A stretch of DNA of 64,000 bases, from the NCBI GenBank assembly GCA_019671135.1, contig JAHRHY010000019.1, positions 1,197,108-1,261,107 on the forward strand, written 5' to 3'. Shown piece by piece: positions 25,857-35,930 of the stretch. The notes below the pieces were generated by a model that made no database searches, was not told the DNA's origin, and saw nothing but the letters and a program-made list of their open reading frames with translations. This DNA is from Linnemannia hyalina. Lineage: Eukaryota; Mortierellomycota; Mortierellomycetes; Mortierellales; Mortierellaceae. Every line of letters starts with the position of its first letter. Positions within the stretch are counted from its first letter, which is position 1. Made by a program: the position numbers and the translations under genes.

Positions 25857-26632
25857 TTAATCCCCCACCGTTGCATTCCTCCAGGTCGGCTGTTGAACTA
25901 TATCACGTCTAGCAGAGGTCACAGCGGCTTGCTTACCTCGATCATCAATGTGCTCGTCGTTCATCGCGTGGCCTTCAGAGTCTGCAACATCCTTAGCACG
26001 CTCAGGATCCAGGAATGATTCAGCATCCTGAAGGTTCTCTTCTTCCGAAAGGCTCGCTGCATCCAGGCCGTCGGCATCCTTAGTCGCCTCAGGCTCCTCA
26101 GGCCAATCCAGTTCATCACGTTCGATAAAATTAGCGCTTTTCTGACTGGTGATGCTCTCCATGTCGCCCTCATAAACTTCGGTCGCTGTCGCACCGTTTC
26201 GATACCGACCATCGGTTTTGGGTTTCGTTGGTCCGTGCCTGGCTAGATGTCGCTTAAAGTTCGAATCCACCTGCTTGAGACCTGCCTCCTGCACCTTTAC
26301 TGAGGCCTTGTGGACAGCAATCTCGGTGCTCTTATCCTTGAGTCGTCTGGACCAAATAAGTCATCGTTGTTGCTTTTGAACTGCTCAAAGTCCGGCCGTA
26401 TTTTTTTCAAACGTCGTTGGTTGATTTTGCCACAGTTGATCAGGTTCCTGTACGCGCGATGGGCGTTTGTCCTGTCGTAGAATTTGAATCGAGAGACGAA
26501 TGCCGAGAAAGTGACGTGCTCTTTTTCGGGTTTCCGATCCTGGGCCCATTTCCAGTGTTCCTCAGGCGTGTCTGATGAGGAGGGCGCTTTCGCTGACTGT
26601 TGTGCCCTGTTCTTGACTTGTATTGATGACAT
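25857..26632 (-). pseudogene. N-terminal piece of the nuclease-like family, frameshifted
   Basis: Reading on the minus strand from ATG at 26632, the frame contains EEHWKWAQDRK, then VTFSAFVSRFKF and TNAHRAYRNLIN, and ends at 26297 after a region beginning NNDDLFGPDD. A second frame, open to 25857, continues with WSRRLKDK and then an acidic tail. The first-exon product of the gene at 39812 has the same order: FIEWARERI, MPDFARSFEYF, DAHAAFWSTLN, then NHGDAFWASRL. The matching GD-x-WASRL part lies here in the second frame, so a one-base loss near 26345 most likely broke the gene (or is a sequencing error). The downstream exons of the family are not found below 25857. Function unknown; it is a relative of 28685-29669 and 39812-42163. 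Confidence 0.6.
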
Positions 26633-26880
26633 GACGGGTTCTTGAATTGTTTGCGTGGAGATTAATCAGGTTTAGTATTTCTTGTCGTTTTTACAAGCTA
26701 AGCCACTACCATATTCCGCTTCCATCCATCAACTCATTCTTCCCTTCCACATTCCTTACTTTCGTACTCACCGCTTCCGCACTTGCCGCATTCGCGCTTA
26801 CCGCTTGCGCACTTACAGTACTCCAACTGTGTGAGATGTAAGTAGTCTCTTACTCCACTTCCTATCCCTTTGAGCGGGTT
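26633..26880. other. short spacer
   Basis: About 250 bases between the broken minus-strand gene and the tandem repeat. It contains short CCGCTTCCGCACTTGC-like near-repeats (26765-26820). No gene seen. Confidence 0.4.
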
Positions 26881-27402
26881 GAAAACACTCTTGTCCCTAT
26901 GCGACCTGGCTCTTGTCCGTGGTGCAAGGTAACGTCCTGCACCAGTCCCTGAGCTGGTTGCGACGAGTGGTGGTCCTACTGGCGCCGGTCATGGAAGTGC
27001 TCATTAGCGCCATGGGGTAGCCTTTGGGATGGATACCTGCTTTTCCTTTGGTCTGAAAACACTCTTGTCCCTATGCGACCTGGCTCTTGTCCGTGGTGCA
27101 AGGTAACGTCCTGCACCAGTCCCTGAGCTGGTTGCGACGAGTGGTGGTCCTACTGGCGCCGGTCATGGAAGTGCTCATTAGCGCCATGGGGTAGCCTTTG
27201 GGATGGATACCTGCTTTTCCTTTGGTCTGAAAACACTCTTGTCACAATGCGACCCGGCTCATGTCCCTGGTGCAAGATATCGTCCTGCACCAGTCCCTGA
27301 GCTGGTTGCGACGAGTGGTGGTCCTACTGGCGCCGGTCATGGAAGTGCTCATTAGCGCCATGGGGTAGCCTTTGGGATGGATACCTCCTGTTTTTTTTCG
27401 TC
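26881..27402. repeat. 174-bp tandem repeat, three units, with conserved hairpins
   Basis: Units start at 26881, 27055 and 27229. The first two are essentially identical; the third differs in its first 50 bases. Each unit carries two potential hairpins: ggtgca...tgcacc near the start and tggcgc...gcgcca near the middle. In unit 3 the first stem changes to ctggtgca/tgcaccag and still pairs. No open frame runs through. Function unknown. Confidence 0.85.
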
Positions 27403-27991
27403 TGTTGAAACACTCCAGTGATCATGATGGTTATTTTGTTTTATCACTTTAGTTGCAAGTACTAACTCTATTTTTTTTTGCACGTATAACCCGTGGATGT
27501 ATGGGTGAATGGCGGAGGCATGGATGAGCACGACGACTCCAGCGGCTAGACTTCATGCCAACAAGCTCTACAGACCAAAAATGTCGATAAGCTTACGCAG
27601 AACTGCAACGTCCGCGTCTCAATAAATATCATTCTCAACCTTTTAGAACTGCAGCACGTACTTCAAGTTCCCTAGACCCAGATGTTCCGCTGGCTATGAA
27701 GTATAAACGGTATGCAACAAACGGCAAAGTGGCTAAGGAGAAGAGGACAGCTTTCTAGCCAAACGACAATTGGTACGCACCGGTCACTTCCATACTTATA
27801 ATGTAAAAAATGCACATCAACATCATCTCTTCTTTTGGCCAAACCCACACTTTGTTCAAGAGCGATCGAAGGAGTTCATGGAGCCCTTGTTTTCATTGCT
27901 GAAGTGAGGTCCCAAATCCTCAGCAGCGACGTCATCATTTGACGCGACTCCAACCCTTTCCTTTCCTCCAACACATGCATCACTTACCGCC
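27403..27991. other. intergenic spacer, nothing recognised
   Basis: About 590 bases between the tandem repeat and the XPG-like gene. No coding frame, RNA gene or repeat family is recognised. Confidence 0.4.
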
Positions 27992-28632
27992 ATGGGCCTT
28001 TTGGACTGGTACCCTTTCATTCGCGGGAAGGGCAATAACCCTGCTATTCTACACCAATCAGTCCTAGCCTCCCTGACAACAAGCACACGTCGCTTTGATG
28101 TGATGGTCAGCTGCTTTCCCGTCATCCAACAAGCCTACTCGAACCAGAACTTGCCTCCGGATGACGCGCACAGGATTTTGGAAAGCGATATTAAACGATT
28201 AGGCAACCCACTTAACATGCGTTTATACATTGATGGCTATCAGGCAGAGGACAAAATGGATACAGCCAAGTCACGAGACGCAAAGCGACACAAGCCCTGG
28301 ACCGGACGGAAAAGAGCATCACTCTGCATCAAGCACCAATCCCTAAAAAATATTCGAGCAGCAGGAGTCAAAGTGAAGTAAATGTACTATTTTTTTTGAA
28401 GATCTTTGTTCTTTGCGGAGAGTTAATTGTATTTAATAAATAGGCCTACTCGGAGGATGAGGAGGTCATGCACAGCCATCAAGCTTATGCCAAGCTCTTG
28501 AACAGTGGGGAAAAGGCGACGCTCTGGGGACCTGAAAAACCGTGTGATGTTCACTCCTTTGGTGCCCCAGCAGATCTTCACCCGCTGTATGACAGGCCCT
28601 TTTTAGTGTATTTTTTAACAATGCTCGATTAG
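27992..28632 (+). CDS. small XPG/Rad2-N-like protein or N-terminal fragment
   Basis: Two exons join in phase 0 (27992-28372 and 28444-28632; donor GTGAAG, acceptor AATAG), giving 189 residues. The N-terminus MGLLDWYPFIRGKG and the later LRLYIDG-like string (MRLYIDGYQAEDKMD) followed by a basic KSRDAKRHK stretch resemble the XPG N-terminal (PIN-like) nuclease module, where a YxDG motif precedes a basic arch. The rest of an XPG fold (acidic XPG-I cluster, helix-hairpin-helix) is missing, so this is a fragment or a divergent short protein. Its last exon runs into the 3' end of the convergent pseudogene at 28685-29669 and seems to have replaced that gene's last exons. Catalytic competence is doubtful. 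Confidence 0.4.
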
Positions 28633-28684
28633 TGCCAAAGTCAAATTCGCAGACACATAAACGCCTGAAAGCAGACAGTCTTAC

Positions 28685-29669
28685 CTCCAATCAATAGCCC
28701 GCATATATACTCCTTGCGAAGAGAGTCAACGCCACCAGCCTCACTTGTTCTCGCAACCAAGATGTCATGAAGTTGTCGAGGCAGCTTGAAGACACCTTCG
28801 TTGCGATACTTCATGGAGGCTGGGTCCCACACGGTCGCTGACTCCCCAACCGACCAATCGATGCCAGGGGATGATATCGTGCGCCATAGGAAGTCGGCCT
28901 TGACACCGATTTTCTTTCTATCAACGGTGCCGATGTCTTGATTCCTTCTGTCCGTCGAGTCATGACCAGTTTTCTCTCCCAAGATTATAAAGGCATCTTT
29001 GATGCCTGTGGCGAGACGCCGGCACACCCCCCATGCATTATCCTTCCACCATGTTTCTCCCAACTCTGCTGCCACGGGGAAAGGCGATGATTCAGAGCTT
29101 AGCAGCTCCTCCCTGTTTTTGGTTGTAGGCAAAAATGGGCATGATAGTTAGGTGTCCATGTCAATCAACAATAAAATGAAGAAGAGGTAACCACGAGAAC
29201 TTACCATTGATCCATACAATAGTATATGATCTTGCATTCGGGGTCATCCTGTCGCTTTTCCAAGATCTTTCTCATATCCTCCCTACTGGCAACTTCCATA
29301 CATTTATCCAGATACTCGCCAGCTCCTTTGCCATAGTGTTCATAAGGTGGAAGATCCGAGATTATCTCTTCCCAGTCCTCCTCAGAAAACAGCACTTTCG
29401 TCTTGGCATCATCCAGGTCGAGCATGAAACTGTGAATGGGACTGATAAACATGAAGACCATTAGCTTGTAGCATGTAGCATGTAGCATGTGCTTGTTTAT
29501 AGGACCACAAGAAAGCTAGACAATGATAAAAGTACCTGAATGATGCGCAGTCCTCATCTGAGCCTGCAGTATATAGCACGTCTTCTACGATCGTCCCAGA
29601 TGCGAGGATCCATTTTTCTCCGAGCGCTTGATAACGCCCTTCCAACGATCGACGGTTCTTTTTAGTGAA
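28685..29669 (-). pseudogene. truncated copy of the nuclease-like family (exons 3-5)
   Basis: Three minus-strand exons can be placed: 29536-29669 (134 nt), 29205-29441 (237 nt), 28685-29112 (428 nt). The corresponding exons of the gene at 39812-42163 are 134, 237 and 431 nt, with the same phases. Matching protein motifs are GRYQALGEKWILASGT, HSFMLDLDD, GETWWKDNAWG, GEKTGHDS, GVKADFLWRT and FKLPRQLHDIL. The first exons upstream of 29669 and the last two downstream of 28685 are not recognisable, so this is a 5'- and 3'-truncated paralogue. GEKTGHDS...GVKAD...E may be the core of a PD-(D/E)XK-like nuclease fold (inference only). Confidence 0.7.
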
Positions 29670-29944
29670 CTATAGTCAAATAACAGATATATTAGTAGTC
29701 GTCAACGATAATGAATTTCGTGAGTTTCATTCATTGTTCAGCTTGCCGATTTTCTGCACTTTTGTGAGGACGATAGCGCTGGCGCCGTGGGGCTGGTCGA
29801 CGAGGTCGTTCTAGAAGATAGTGTGGCTGACGGTAGCGCGCCAGTAATCGCCTCGTCTAATCTCACATAATAAAAGGCGACGACTGTCTCTTGATCTACC
29901 GACGAACTTCTAACAAATTCTTCGGCAACGCATTCAGCATACCT

Positions 29945-30175
29945 ATGGCCCTCGCAGTTTCAAAGGACTTCAACTGGAATTTCGCGACTCTGGAGACTCT
30001 GAAGCACAGGCTTGGAGACAAGGAGGCAGACCAAATCCTCAAGAACATGCCCTACCGCTCGTATGCCGATCTTGTTGAAAAGGTACCTGCAATGGGCTCC
30101 AAGAAACTTGATGAGGAGATGGGATTCTTGCCATACCAAGATTTCCGGCCTGCAAAAAGGCGACGACTAGAATAA
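29945..30175 (+). CDS. helix-hairpin-helix mini-protein or orphan C-terminal exon
   Basis: From ATG 29945 the frame encodes about 76 residues; it is open further upstream to 29891. The string LGDKEADQILKNMPYRS, then ADLVEKVPAMGSKKLDEE, fits a helix-hairpin-helix pair (VPxMGxKKL is the hairpin), as in ComEA-type domains or the C-terminus of KIF22-type kinesins. It ends in a basic RPAKRRRLE tail that could act in nuclear import. Codon use is C/G-biased at third positions like the good genes here. No motor or other domain is nearby, so it is either a stand-alone DNA-binding peptide or the surviving last exon of a larger gene. Confidence 0.45.
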   Translation: MALAVSKDFNWNFATLETLKHRLGDKEADQILKNMPYRSYADLVEKVPAMGSKKLDEEMGFLPYQDFRPAKRRRLE

Positions 30176-30515
30176 CCTTTGCCATGCCCTCAAATTATTC
30201 CTCTATTCCCTACAATAGGCTTTTTCCGCCACATACACTAATTGCACTTCTTTTATCGCATTCGTTCGCATAAAGCTTCTAAAGTGCTCCACAAAAGTGA
30301 TCCATATCTCTCTGAATCTATCCTTTTTTTTAAATGCTCATCATTCATCTCTGCTATAGCTAGCTGGTCTTAGTCCGTGACTTCGTCACAGGCAGCCTGA
30401 CTCCGTCAGGTGTGTAAAGAGATAAAAGAAGGAAAGCAATAGAATATCCATACGTATTAAGGTATATATTTGAAGATCGATGATAGTGCGCCAGAAAATT
30501 TACCATAGGGAATAT
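30176..30515. other. spacer
   Basis: About 340 bases. A short GTGACTTCGTCACAGGCAGC hairpin-prone string lies near 30377-30400. No gene seen. Confidence 0.35.
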
Positions 30516-30553
30516 TAACTGGCTTTTGGCAGCCAAGCGTTCATAACGACGTT

Positions 30554-30589
<36 letters not shown>

Positions 30590-30633
30590 ACTAAAGCAGA
30601 ATTCAGTAAGCGTTGGATTGTTCACCCACTAAT

Positions 30634-30688
<55 letters not shown>

Positions 30689-31956
30689 ATGAAATGTTGT
30701 TGCAATAGTAATTGAACTTACAACTTACAGTATGTTTATCTATTACAGTACCCCTATCTCGGCGCCACTGCCTCTTCCTCCTCCTTCGCCTCCCCTGAGT
30801 ACTTCCCCAACGTCCCCAATGGTCCTCCAAAGTATTAGCACTTGAATAAAAATTGAAAACTTTCACCCGTATCAAATACAAACATCAGAGATCACAGACC
30901 ACTGCGTGACGTGTGGAAAGCATAGGCCACAGTAACCGCGCATAATTGACATTGAAAGGAGAACACCTTAAGTAAAATACTCCAATCAATTGATCAACCA
31001 AAACGCGATTTCGAATTTTTTTTAAAATGGCCATTTAACAATGTTCTGAACGGCCCTCAGATTCTTGTCATTCATTCTCTTGATTCGTAACCTCATTCAT
31101 CATAGCTTGCCTTTTTTTTTTTTGCATGAACCGACATCGGATCATCGCCGGAATTGAAATGCTTGATCTTGGTTGATCAATTAATTGGATCGCATGAAGT
31201 GGCGAACGATTTCCATGTAAAATTTTACAAGGGTTTAGCACGGAACAAACTGAATACTACTATGTCAATGCACTTTCTACAGGCAAACTGAAAGCAGTTC
31301 CATACAAAGGACATGGTATATGATCTAAAGGTCTTTGATGTGCAAAGCCAGCTGTTCTCAATGTAGTATAATATCATGACAAAATGAGGAATCGTGCTAG
31401 CTCCATGTAACAAAACTCGATACCTTCTGTAAATGATATAAACCCTTTGTGCATAACCTATTTTCTAGATCACATGCCATGTCCTTTGTATGGAACTGCT
31501 TTCAGTTTGCCTGTAGAAAGTGCATTGACATAGTAGTATTCAGTTTGTTCCGTGCTAAACCCTTGTAAAATTTTACATGGAAATCGTTCGCCACTTCATG
31601 CGATCCAATTAATTGATCAACCAAGATCAAGCATTTCAATTCCGGCGATGATCCGATGTCGGTCCATTCAAAAAAAAAAGCAAGCTATGATGAATGAGGT
31701 TACGAATCAAGAGAATGAATGACAGGAATCTGAGGGCCGTTCAGAACATTGTTGAATGACCATTTCAAAAAAAAAGAAGAAATCGCGTTTTGGTTGATCA
31801 ATTGATTGGAGCACTTTAGAATAACAGTTCGTACACAAGTGAACAAAGTATCGACAGTGCGCCCTGGAATTATCCTGCAGGGAGGAGAGAAAGAGCCGAC
31901 ATCGAAGGATCCAAAAGCAATGTCGCTATGAACGCTTGGCTGCCACAAGCCAGTTA
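30516..31956. mobile_element. inverted-repeat element D with nested element C (about 1.44 kb)
   Basis: The ends are inverted copies: TAACTGGCTTTTGGCAGCCA at 30516 and its near-complement ending CAAGCCAGTTA at 31956. The outer arms (about 30516-30590 and 31885-31956) also share the string for cgatgtcggctctt. A further partial copy of this end lies at 33207-33366. No transposase is encoded, so it is non-autonomous. Element C (30980-31811) sits inside. No clear target-site duplication is visible. Confidence 0.65.
30980..31811. mobile_element. long fold-back element C
   Basis: Two arms of about 345 bp (30980-31327 and 31467-31811) are near-perfect inverted copies around a loop of about 140 bp. 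Both ends read CTCCAATCAATTGATCAACC inward. A related single arm lies at 43737-43923. No protein is encoded. Transcription across it would give a long double-stranded hairpin RNA. Confidence 0.8.
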
Positions 31957-32845
31957 CTTGTAATTTTTACTCAGCTTTATGCTTTGATCATTCTAGTTCA
32001 TGTCTAGTGCAGCCGCAACTATGGTCGTGATGTAGATGGAGGAGAAGCTGAAGATGTGAACTGAAAAGAATGGTGTGCCAGATTGGCCTAAGGAGAAGCT
32101 AAAAGCTCTTGCAGCCACTTGGCAACATTGGCTGGGTGTCATAAGGCAAGGTCGAGTCGAGGCTTGACCTCATGACCTTGCCCATTTAGTAAAATATAAA
32201 AAGGCCTATGTTAGTTCTTCACCTAGTATCGCCATAAACATTCTGTCTAGCTCTTTTCCCAATTTCAGCCTTTATTTCTTGACAAGGTCCTCTATCTGTT
32301 TCCTTCTACGTCTTTATCTGTTCTCTTGAAACTGGGTTCTTGTCTAGGGTTTGATTGCCACAGATTTTTAACATCAGAAGCGACCTCAAGTTAATGCCCT
32401 CAAGGGCCACAGCGCGTTTGCCATTGCCTCTCCTGAAGGCGCCACCAACAGAAGTGCCACCAACAGAGGTGCCACCACCATCAGGAGCCTTAGCAGTAGT
32501 AACATTGCTCGGAGCGCAACTTTTTAGCAAAGGAACCTTGAGGGATGTTGTAGCAAAGGGGAGTTATGATAATAAAGTAGTGAGGGAAAGGTGTAGAAAA
32601 GGATGTGTCAAGGAGGTGAGCGGGTCAGAAACGTATCCTCTTTATTTTTGTATCTGTCTATCTTAAATAACCATCTTAGCACGTGAGTAAACATGCACCT
32701 ACTGCAACTAGCAGATGCTAAACATCTTACACATGTTGTGCACGTACATAACATCACTCCCTCTCCCGGAGGATGGAGAGCATTCACGGCTACAATTATG
32801 CTCACTTGACTCGAGAGTAGGCTGCTCACAATCATAGCTTGCTTA
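31957..32845. other. spacer with a possible promoter
   Basis: A TATAAAAAGG box near 32196-32206 is followed by CT-rich sequence, then a short frame from ATG 32394 with tandem CCACCAACAGAGGTG-like units. The frame has no recognisable domain. The arrangement (TATA, CT-rich leader, short frame) could be the 5' end of a decayed retroelement, but no terminal repeat is found. Confidence 0.3.
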
Positions 32846-33203
32846 GGAGGTCATCCATATCCCCCTCCACCAACCACAGACTGCTGTATAATAATATCTG
32901 TCAACACCTTTTAAAACAGCGTGTTACGTGAGAGTACAACAAATCTCAGCGGCTTTTTCCTTCCACCAGTCTCCATTTTCTACATTCACCACCACTACTT
33001 TGTAACATCATGTCCAAGACTTTCTCAGCTAAAGTAGATGATGTTACAAAGTAGTGGTGGTGAATGTAGAAAATGGAGACTGGTGGAAGGAAAAAGCCGC
33101 TGAGATTTGTTGTACTCTCACGTAACACGCTGTTTTAAAAGGTGTTGACAGATATTATTATACAGCAGTCTATGGTTGGAGGAGTGGGATATGGATGGCC
33201 TCC
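32846..33203. mobile_element. fold-back element A, copy 1, with TTA target duplication
   Basis: Starts GGAGGTCATCCATAT and ends ATATGGATGGCCTCC; the two halves are inverted copies over almost the full length. It is flanked by TTA at 32843-32845 and 33204-33206, which looks like a 3-bp target duplication. Related to 55396-55846 and 56933-57230. No protein is encoded. A TWA-type duplication would suit PIF/Harbinger-type mobilisation (inference). Confidence 0.75.
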
Positions 33204-33206
33204 TTA

Positions 33207-33249
33207 GTGGGTGAAAAATCCAACGCTTACTGAATTCTGCTTCAGTATA

Positions 33250-33282
<33 letters not shown>

Positions 33283-33366
33283 AACGTCGCTATTAAGGCA
33301 TCTATTCGAATGCGTTCGAATAGATGTCCTAGTCGCTATGAACGCTTGGCTGCCACAAGCCAGTTA
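33207..33366. mobile_element. partial copy of element D end
   Basis: Matches the inverted complement of 30516-30640 (shared strings aatccaacgcttactgaatt, gccgacatcgaagg, gaacgcttggctgcca). It ends AAGCCAGTTA. It contains a 38-bp palindromic insertion (33294-33331). Confidence 0.65.
33294..33331. mobile_element. 38-bp palindromic insertion with 8-bp target duplication
   Basis: The segment TAAGGCATCTATTCGAA-tgcg-TTCGAATAGATGTCCTA is flanked on both sides by GTCGCTAT (33286-33293 and 33332-33339). The related D copy near 31921-31930 has a single TGTCGCTATGAACGC, which is the empty site. An 8-bp duplication and a TAGG-type inverted end would fit a hAT-type event. It is far too short to encode anything. 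Confidence 0.7.
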
Positions 33367-33375
33367 TTATACCCT

Positions 33376-33597
33376 TAGGGAATTATGGAGGGGGGGAGAG
33401 AGACAGGTCTTGTTTCCAATGACGGCTTTATTGCTTTTGTTGACTAGGACAAAGAGTGTGCCTTTTCTACTATGGTACTAGGGCGCAAGTTAGCTACGGT
33501 TCCTTGTCAATGGCGGCCACAGTAGCAGGTAGCACTGACCAAAGGCGGCTATCTCAAGAGCGCCATGAACCTGATATGTGTGCCTGCAGTCACCTTA
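33376..33597. other. spacer
   Basis: Short stretch between element D and the Crinkler stop. No gene seen. Confidence 0.4.
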
Positions 33598-35511
33598 CTA
33601 GCCCAGCACTGAGTTCAGGCTGTCCGCTTCCTGCTGCAGCTTCTTCCTATTAGTGGTGAACTCACACCGTCCAAAGTCAATGAGAACGAACCGCTTGATG
33701 GATCCATCCCGCTCCACGAGAATGTTTTGGGGCCGAATGTCTCCATGAAGTACTCCCAGACGGTGGATGGCTGAGAGTGCCTTCCTGATCGTTTCCTTGT
33801 CAGAGTCTTCCAGGCGCCCCTGGCTGATATCGTGTCCTCTGAAATCAGTCACCAACACCGCCTCCAAGCTGTTTGATACTCCTGCGATTTCCAGCCTGGG
33901 GATGACAGACCCTTGAAGCTCCTCAAGGTACTGGTAGACAGTTGCCTCGTGCTTCAGCTCCTCTACAACCGAAGGCTGGTGCCAAATGTCGCATTTCTTC
34001 ACAACAACATTGCAACCCTGCCACGACGCCCTGTATGTCTGTGCACCATCATCATTGTACACGATAAGCTCAAGCTTTTCAAATGCCGGCAGGGTGACCC
34101 GAGAGTCACTTACACCCCTGGTTTCCGATCGCGTCTTGCGCCTATTTGTTGTTGTAAACTGATGTTAATAATTAGACTATAATAATAAACACCACTGCGT
34201 CACCTGCATATGAGGACTAGTCAGCTAACCTTAGCATCGACTCGATCCGCTTTACGGGGTTCCTTCCTTTGTACTGCTGGTTGTCATGTCCGCGGTTGTC
34301 GAGTTGAGGGTTGGACTTTCGAAGAAATACCTCCAATTCTTGATCACTTGGGATATCCTGTACCCAGTCGTCATGAAGCGCCTCTCGTATAACCCATAGG
34401 TAACACTGGAGCAGAGTTGGACCTGTTTTATCGAAGGAGATAGCGAGTGATACTTGTATGTCGATCGCGCTCCGCGCGGTTCGCCTGACAAACCATGTCT
34501 TGTTGTAGTTCGACAGCACTCCATATCTGAGTCCGTTAAGTCGCATATACGCACGAGTCTGGCTTAGTGGGTGTTTCCAACGGCGACGGGCAGCAGGATC
34601 GGAGGGCAGACTATTGTAGTGCACTACCAAGTCGTCGCAATCAAAGATAATCGGTCTTTTGATTTCGATCGGGAACATCACTGGCTGCGGATCATCAGCA
34701 GAACCCTGCGTTCTCCTGCACACGAGGTCAGGTTTGCCACTCTGAAGCACATTAAATTTCCTGGTTCGCGTTCCAGGCGTCAAAGGTCCGACTGCATTAA
34801 TGTCGTGTGCGAATATTTCATGAAGCTCCTCCTCCACTCGAAATATCCTGTCATCCCTAAACTTAGGTTTTGGATAGCGTGGGGTTCGATCGAGATCCAT
34901 TCCGCGAACGCTTTCCAAGAAACCGGGCCAAGGTGTGACCGATCTCGGGGGCACCGACATCGAAGGTTCCGTCAATGAGGATTCTACCTGCTCCTCACCA
35001 ATCGCAGGGCTCGGCACAAACTGCAATAAGTCGTACTCTGACACAATGTCTGCAAAACAATCACGTGTTAAGTGTGTGATGGATGGTTGAAAGAAAATTA
35101 AGGAGTGCATAAGGTTAGTACGTGTACAATGGACAAGCTAATGCACAACGAAAGCAGGCGTGTGTGCATTACTGAGGGAGGGCGCTGGACGAGGATGTGA
35201 ATGGTCTTCTTCGGTGGTGTCTCTGCAAAGACGTCAACAATGTCGTCGGTCGGGTCGAGCTCTGTTGCAGAATCAATGGCGTTCAGGAGAACGGGCTGGT
35301 GCTTGTTGGCCGCAATGACGGGGTGCTCGACGTGCCAAAGAGTGAGCTCATCCGCTGCAACATCATCGAATCTGGGTGCCTTCTTGGTCTTGATTACGTC
35401 TTTGAGGTCATCGACAGTGCCACTTGAAGGAACCTTGACAGAGAACGCGTTGGAGGTAGCCTCTCCATCAACAAGACAGAACAGGGTCAGGTTCTGAAAG
35501 TTGTCGGTCAT
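33598..35511 (-). CDS. Crinkler-type protein: header + PD-(D/E)XK nuclease + kinase-like domain
   Basis: Three exons on the minus strand join in phase: 35173-35511, 34230-35020, 33598-34141, giving about 557 residues. Residues 1-113 form a Crinkler header (TLFCLVDGEATSNAFSV, DDLKDVIKTKK, ELTLWHVEHPV, ending TIHILVQRPP). A nuclease-like domain follows at about 170-295, with E in EEELHEIF, GKPDLV (D near 211), FPIEIKRP (E-x-K near 232-234) and Q near 267. The third part (about 400-557) is a short kinase-like domain with a VVVKK lysine, LHGDIRPQNIL (D near 511) and a DFG (near 532). This nuclease-kinase pairing is described for Crinkler-type proteins, which act in host or competitor nuclei. The exact acceptor of exon 2 could instead be 15 nt upstream (35035). 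All catalytic motifs appear intact. Confidence 0.88.
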
Positions 35512-35930
35512 GGTTCTGTGAAGTATCTATGAAAATGAGGTGAAGAAGGCTGGAAGGTGTAGTAAAAGGAAAAGAAAGAAGAACGGCTAGGGATTAAAAG
35601 GGCGTGGGAACGGTGGCAAATGCGATGAAGGTGTGGAAATTGTGGCAATAAGGGAGCGGTGAGAAACTAACTGATAGTAAAGTCGAACAGAGGAAAAAGG
35701 CCAGCAAAGAGATGGGAAGAGTGAAGAAAGGGATTTTACGGTAACGTCACTACTTTCATTGGGATCGGGCGCATCAACCCATTCTGGGAAAAGAGGACAA
35801 TAAAACAGTGCAATTTTATTTTCTAATCAGGACCCAAGAGAACCGTTTGTTTGACAGCACACATTCCATTTGATAGTGAATTTGACAGAAACAACTGATT
35901 TGACATTACTCTCTATTTATCCACCTCAAA
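35512..35930. other. upstream region of the Crinkler gene
   Basis: About 420 bases between the Crinkler start and a retroelement fragment. Purine-rich on the plus strand, so the Crinkler leader would be pyrimidine-rich. No gene seen. Confidence 0.4.

Noticed and set aside
26881..27402. Possible CRISPR-like array
   Set aside because: Units are 174 bp, contiguous and without variable spacers; the organism is eukaryotic.
26632..28685. Joining 28685-29669 and 25857-26632 into a single gene
   Set aside because: The exon-1-type piece lies downstream, not upstream, of the exon 3-5 piece on the same strand, so the order is wrong for one gene.
34571..34978. 135-codon plus-strand frame
   Set aside because: It is a shadow of the Crinkler nuclease exon on the other strand.
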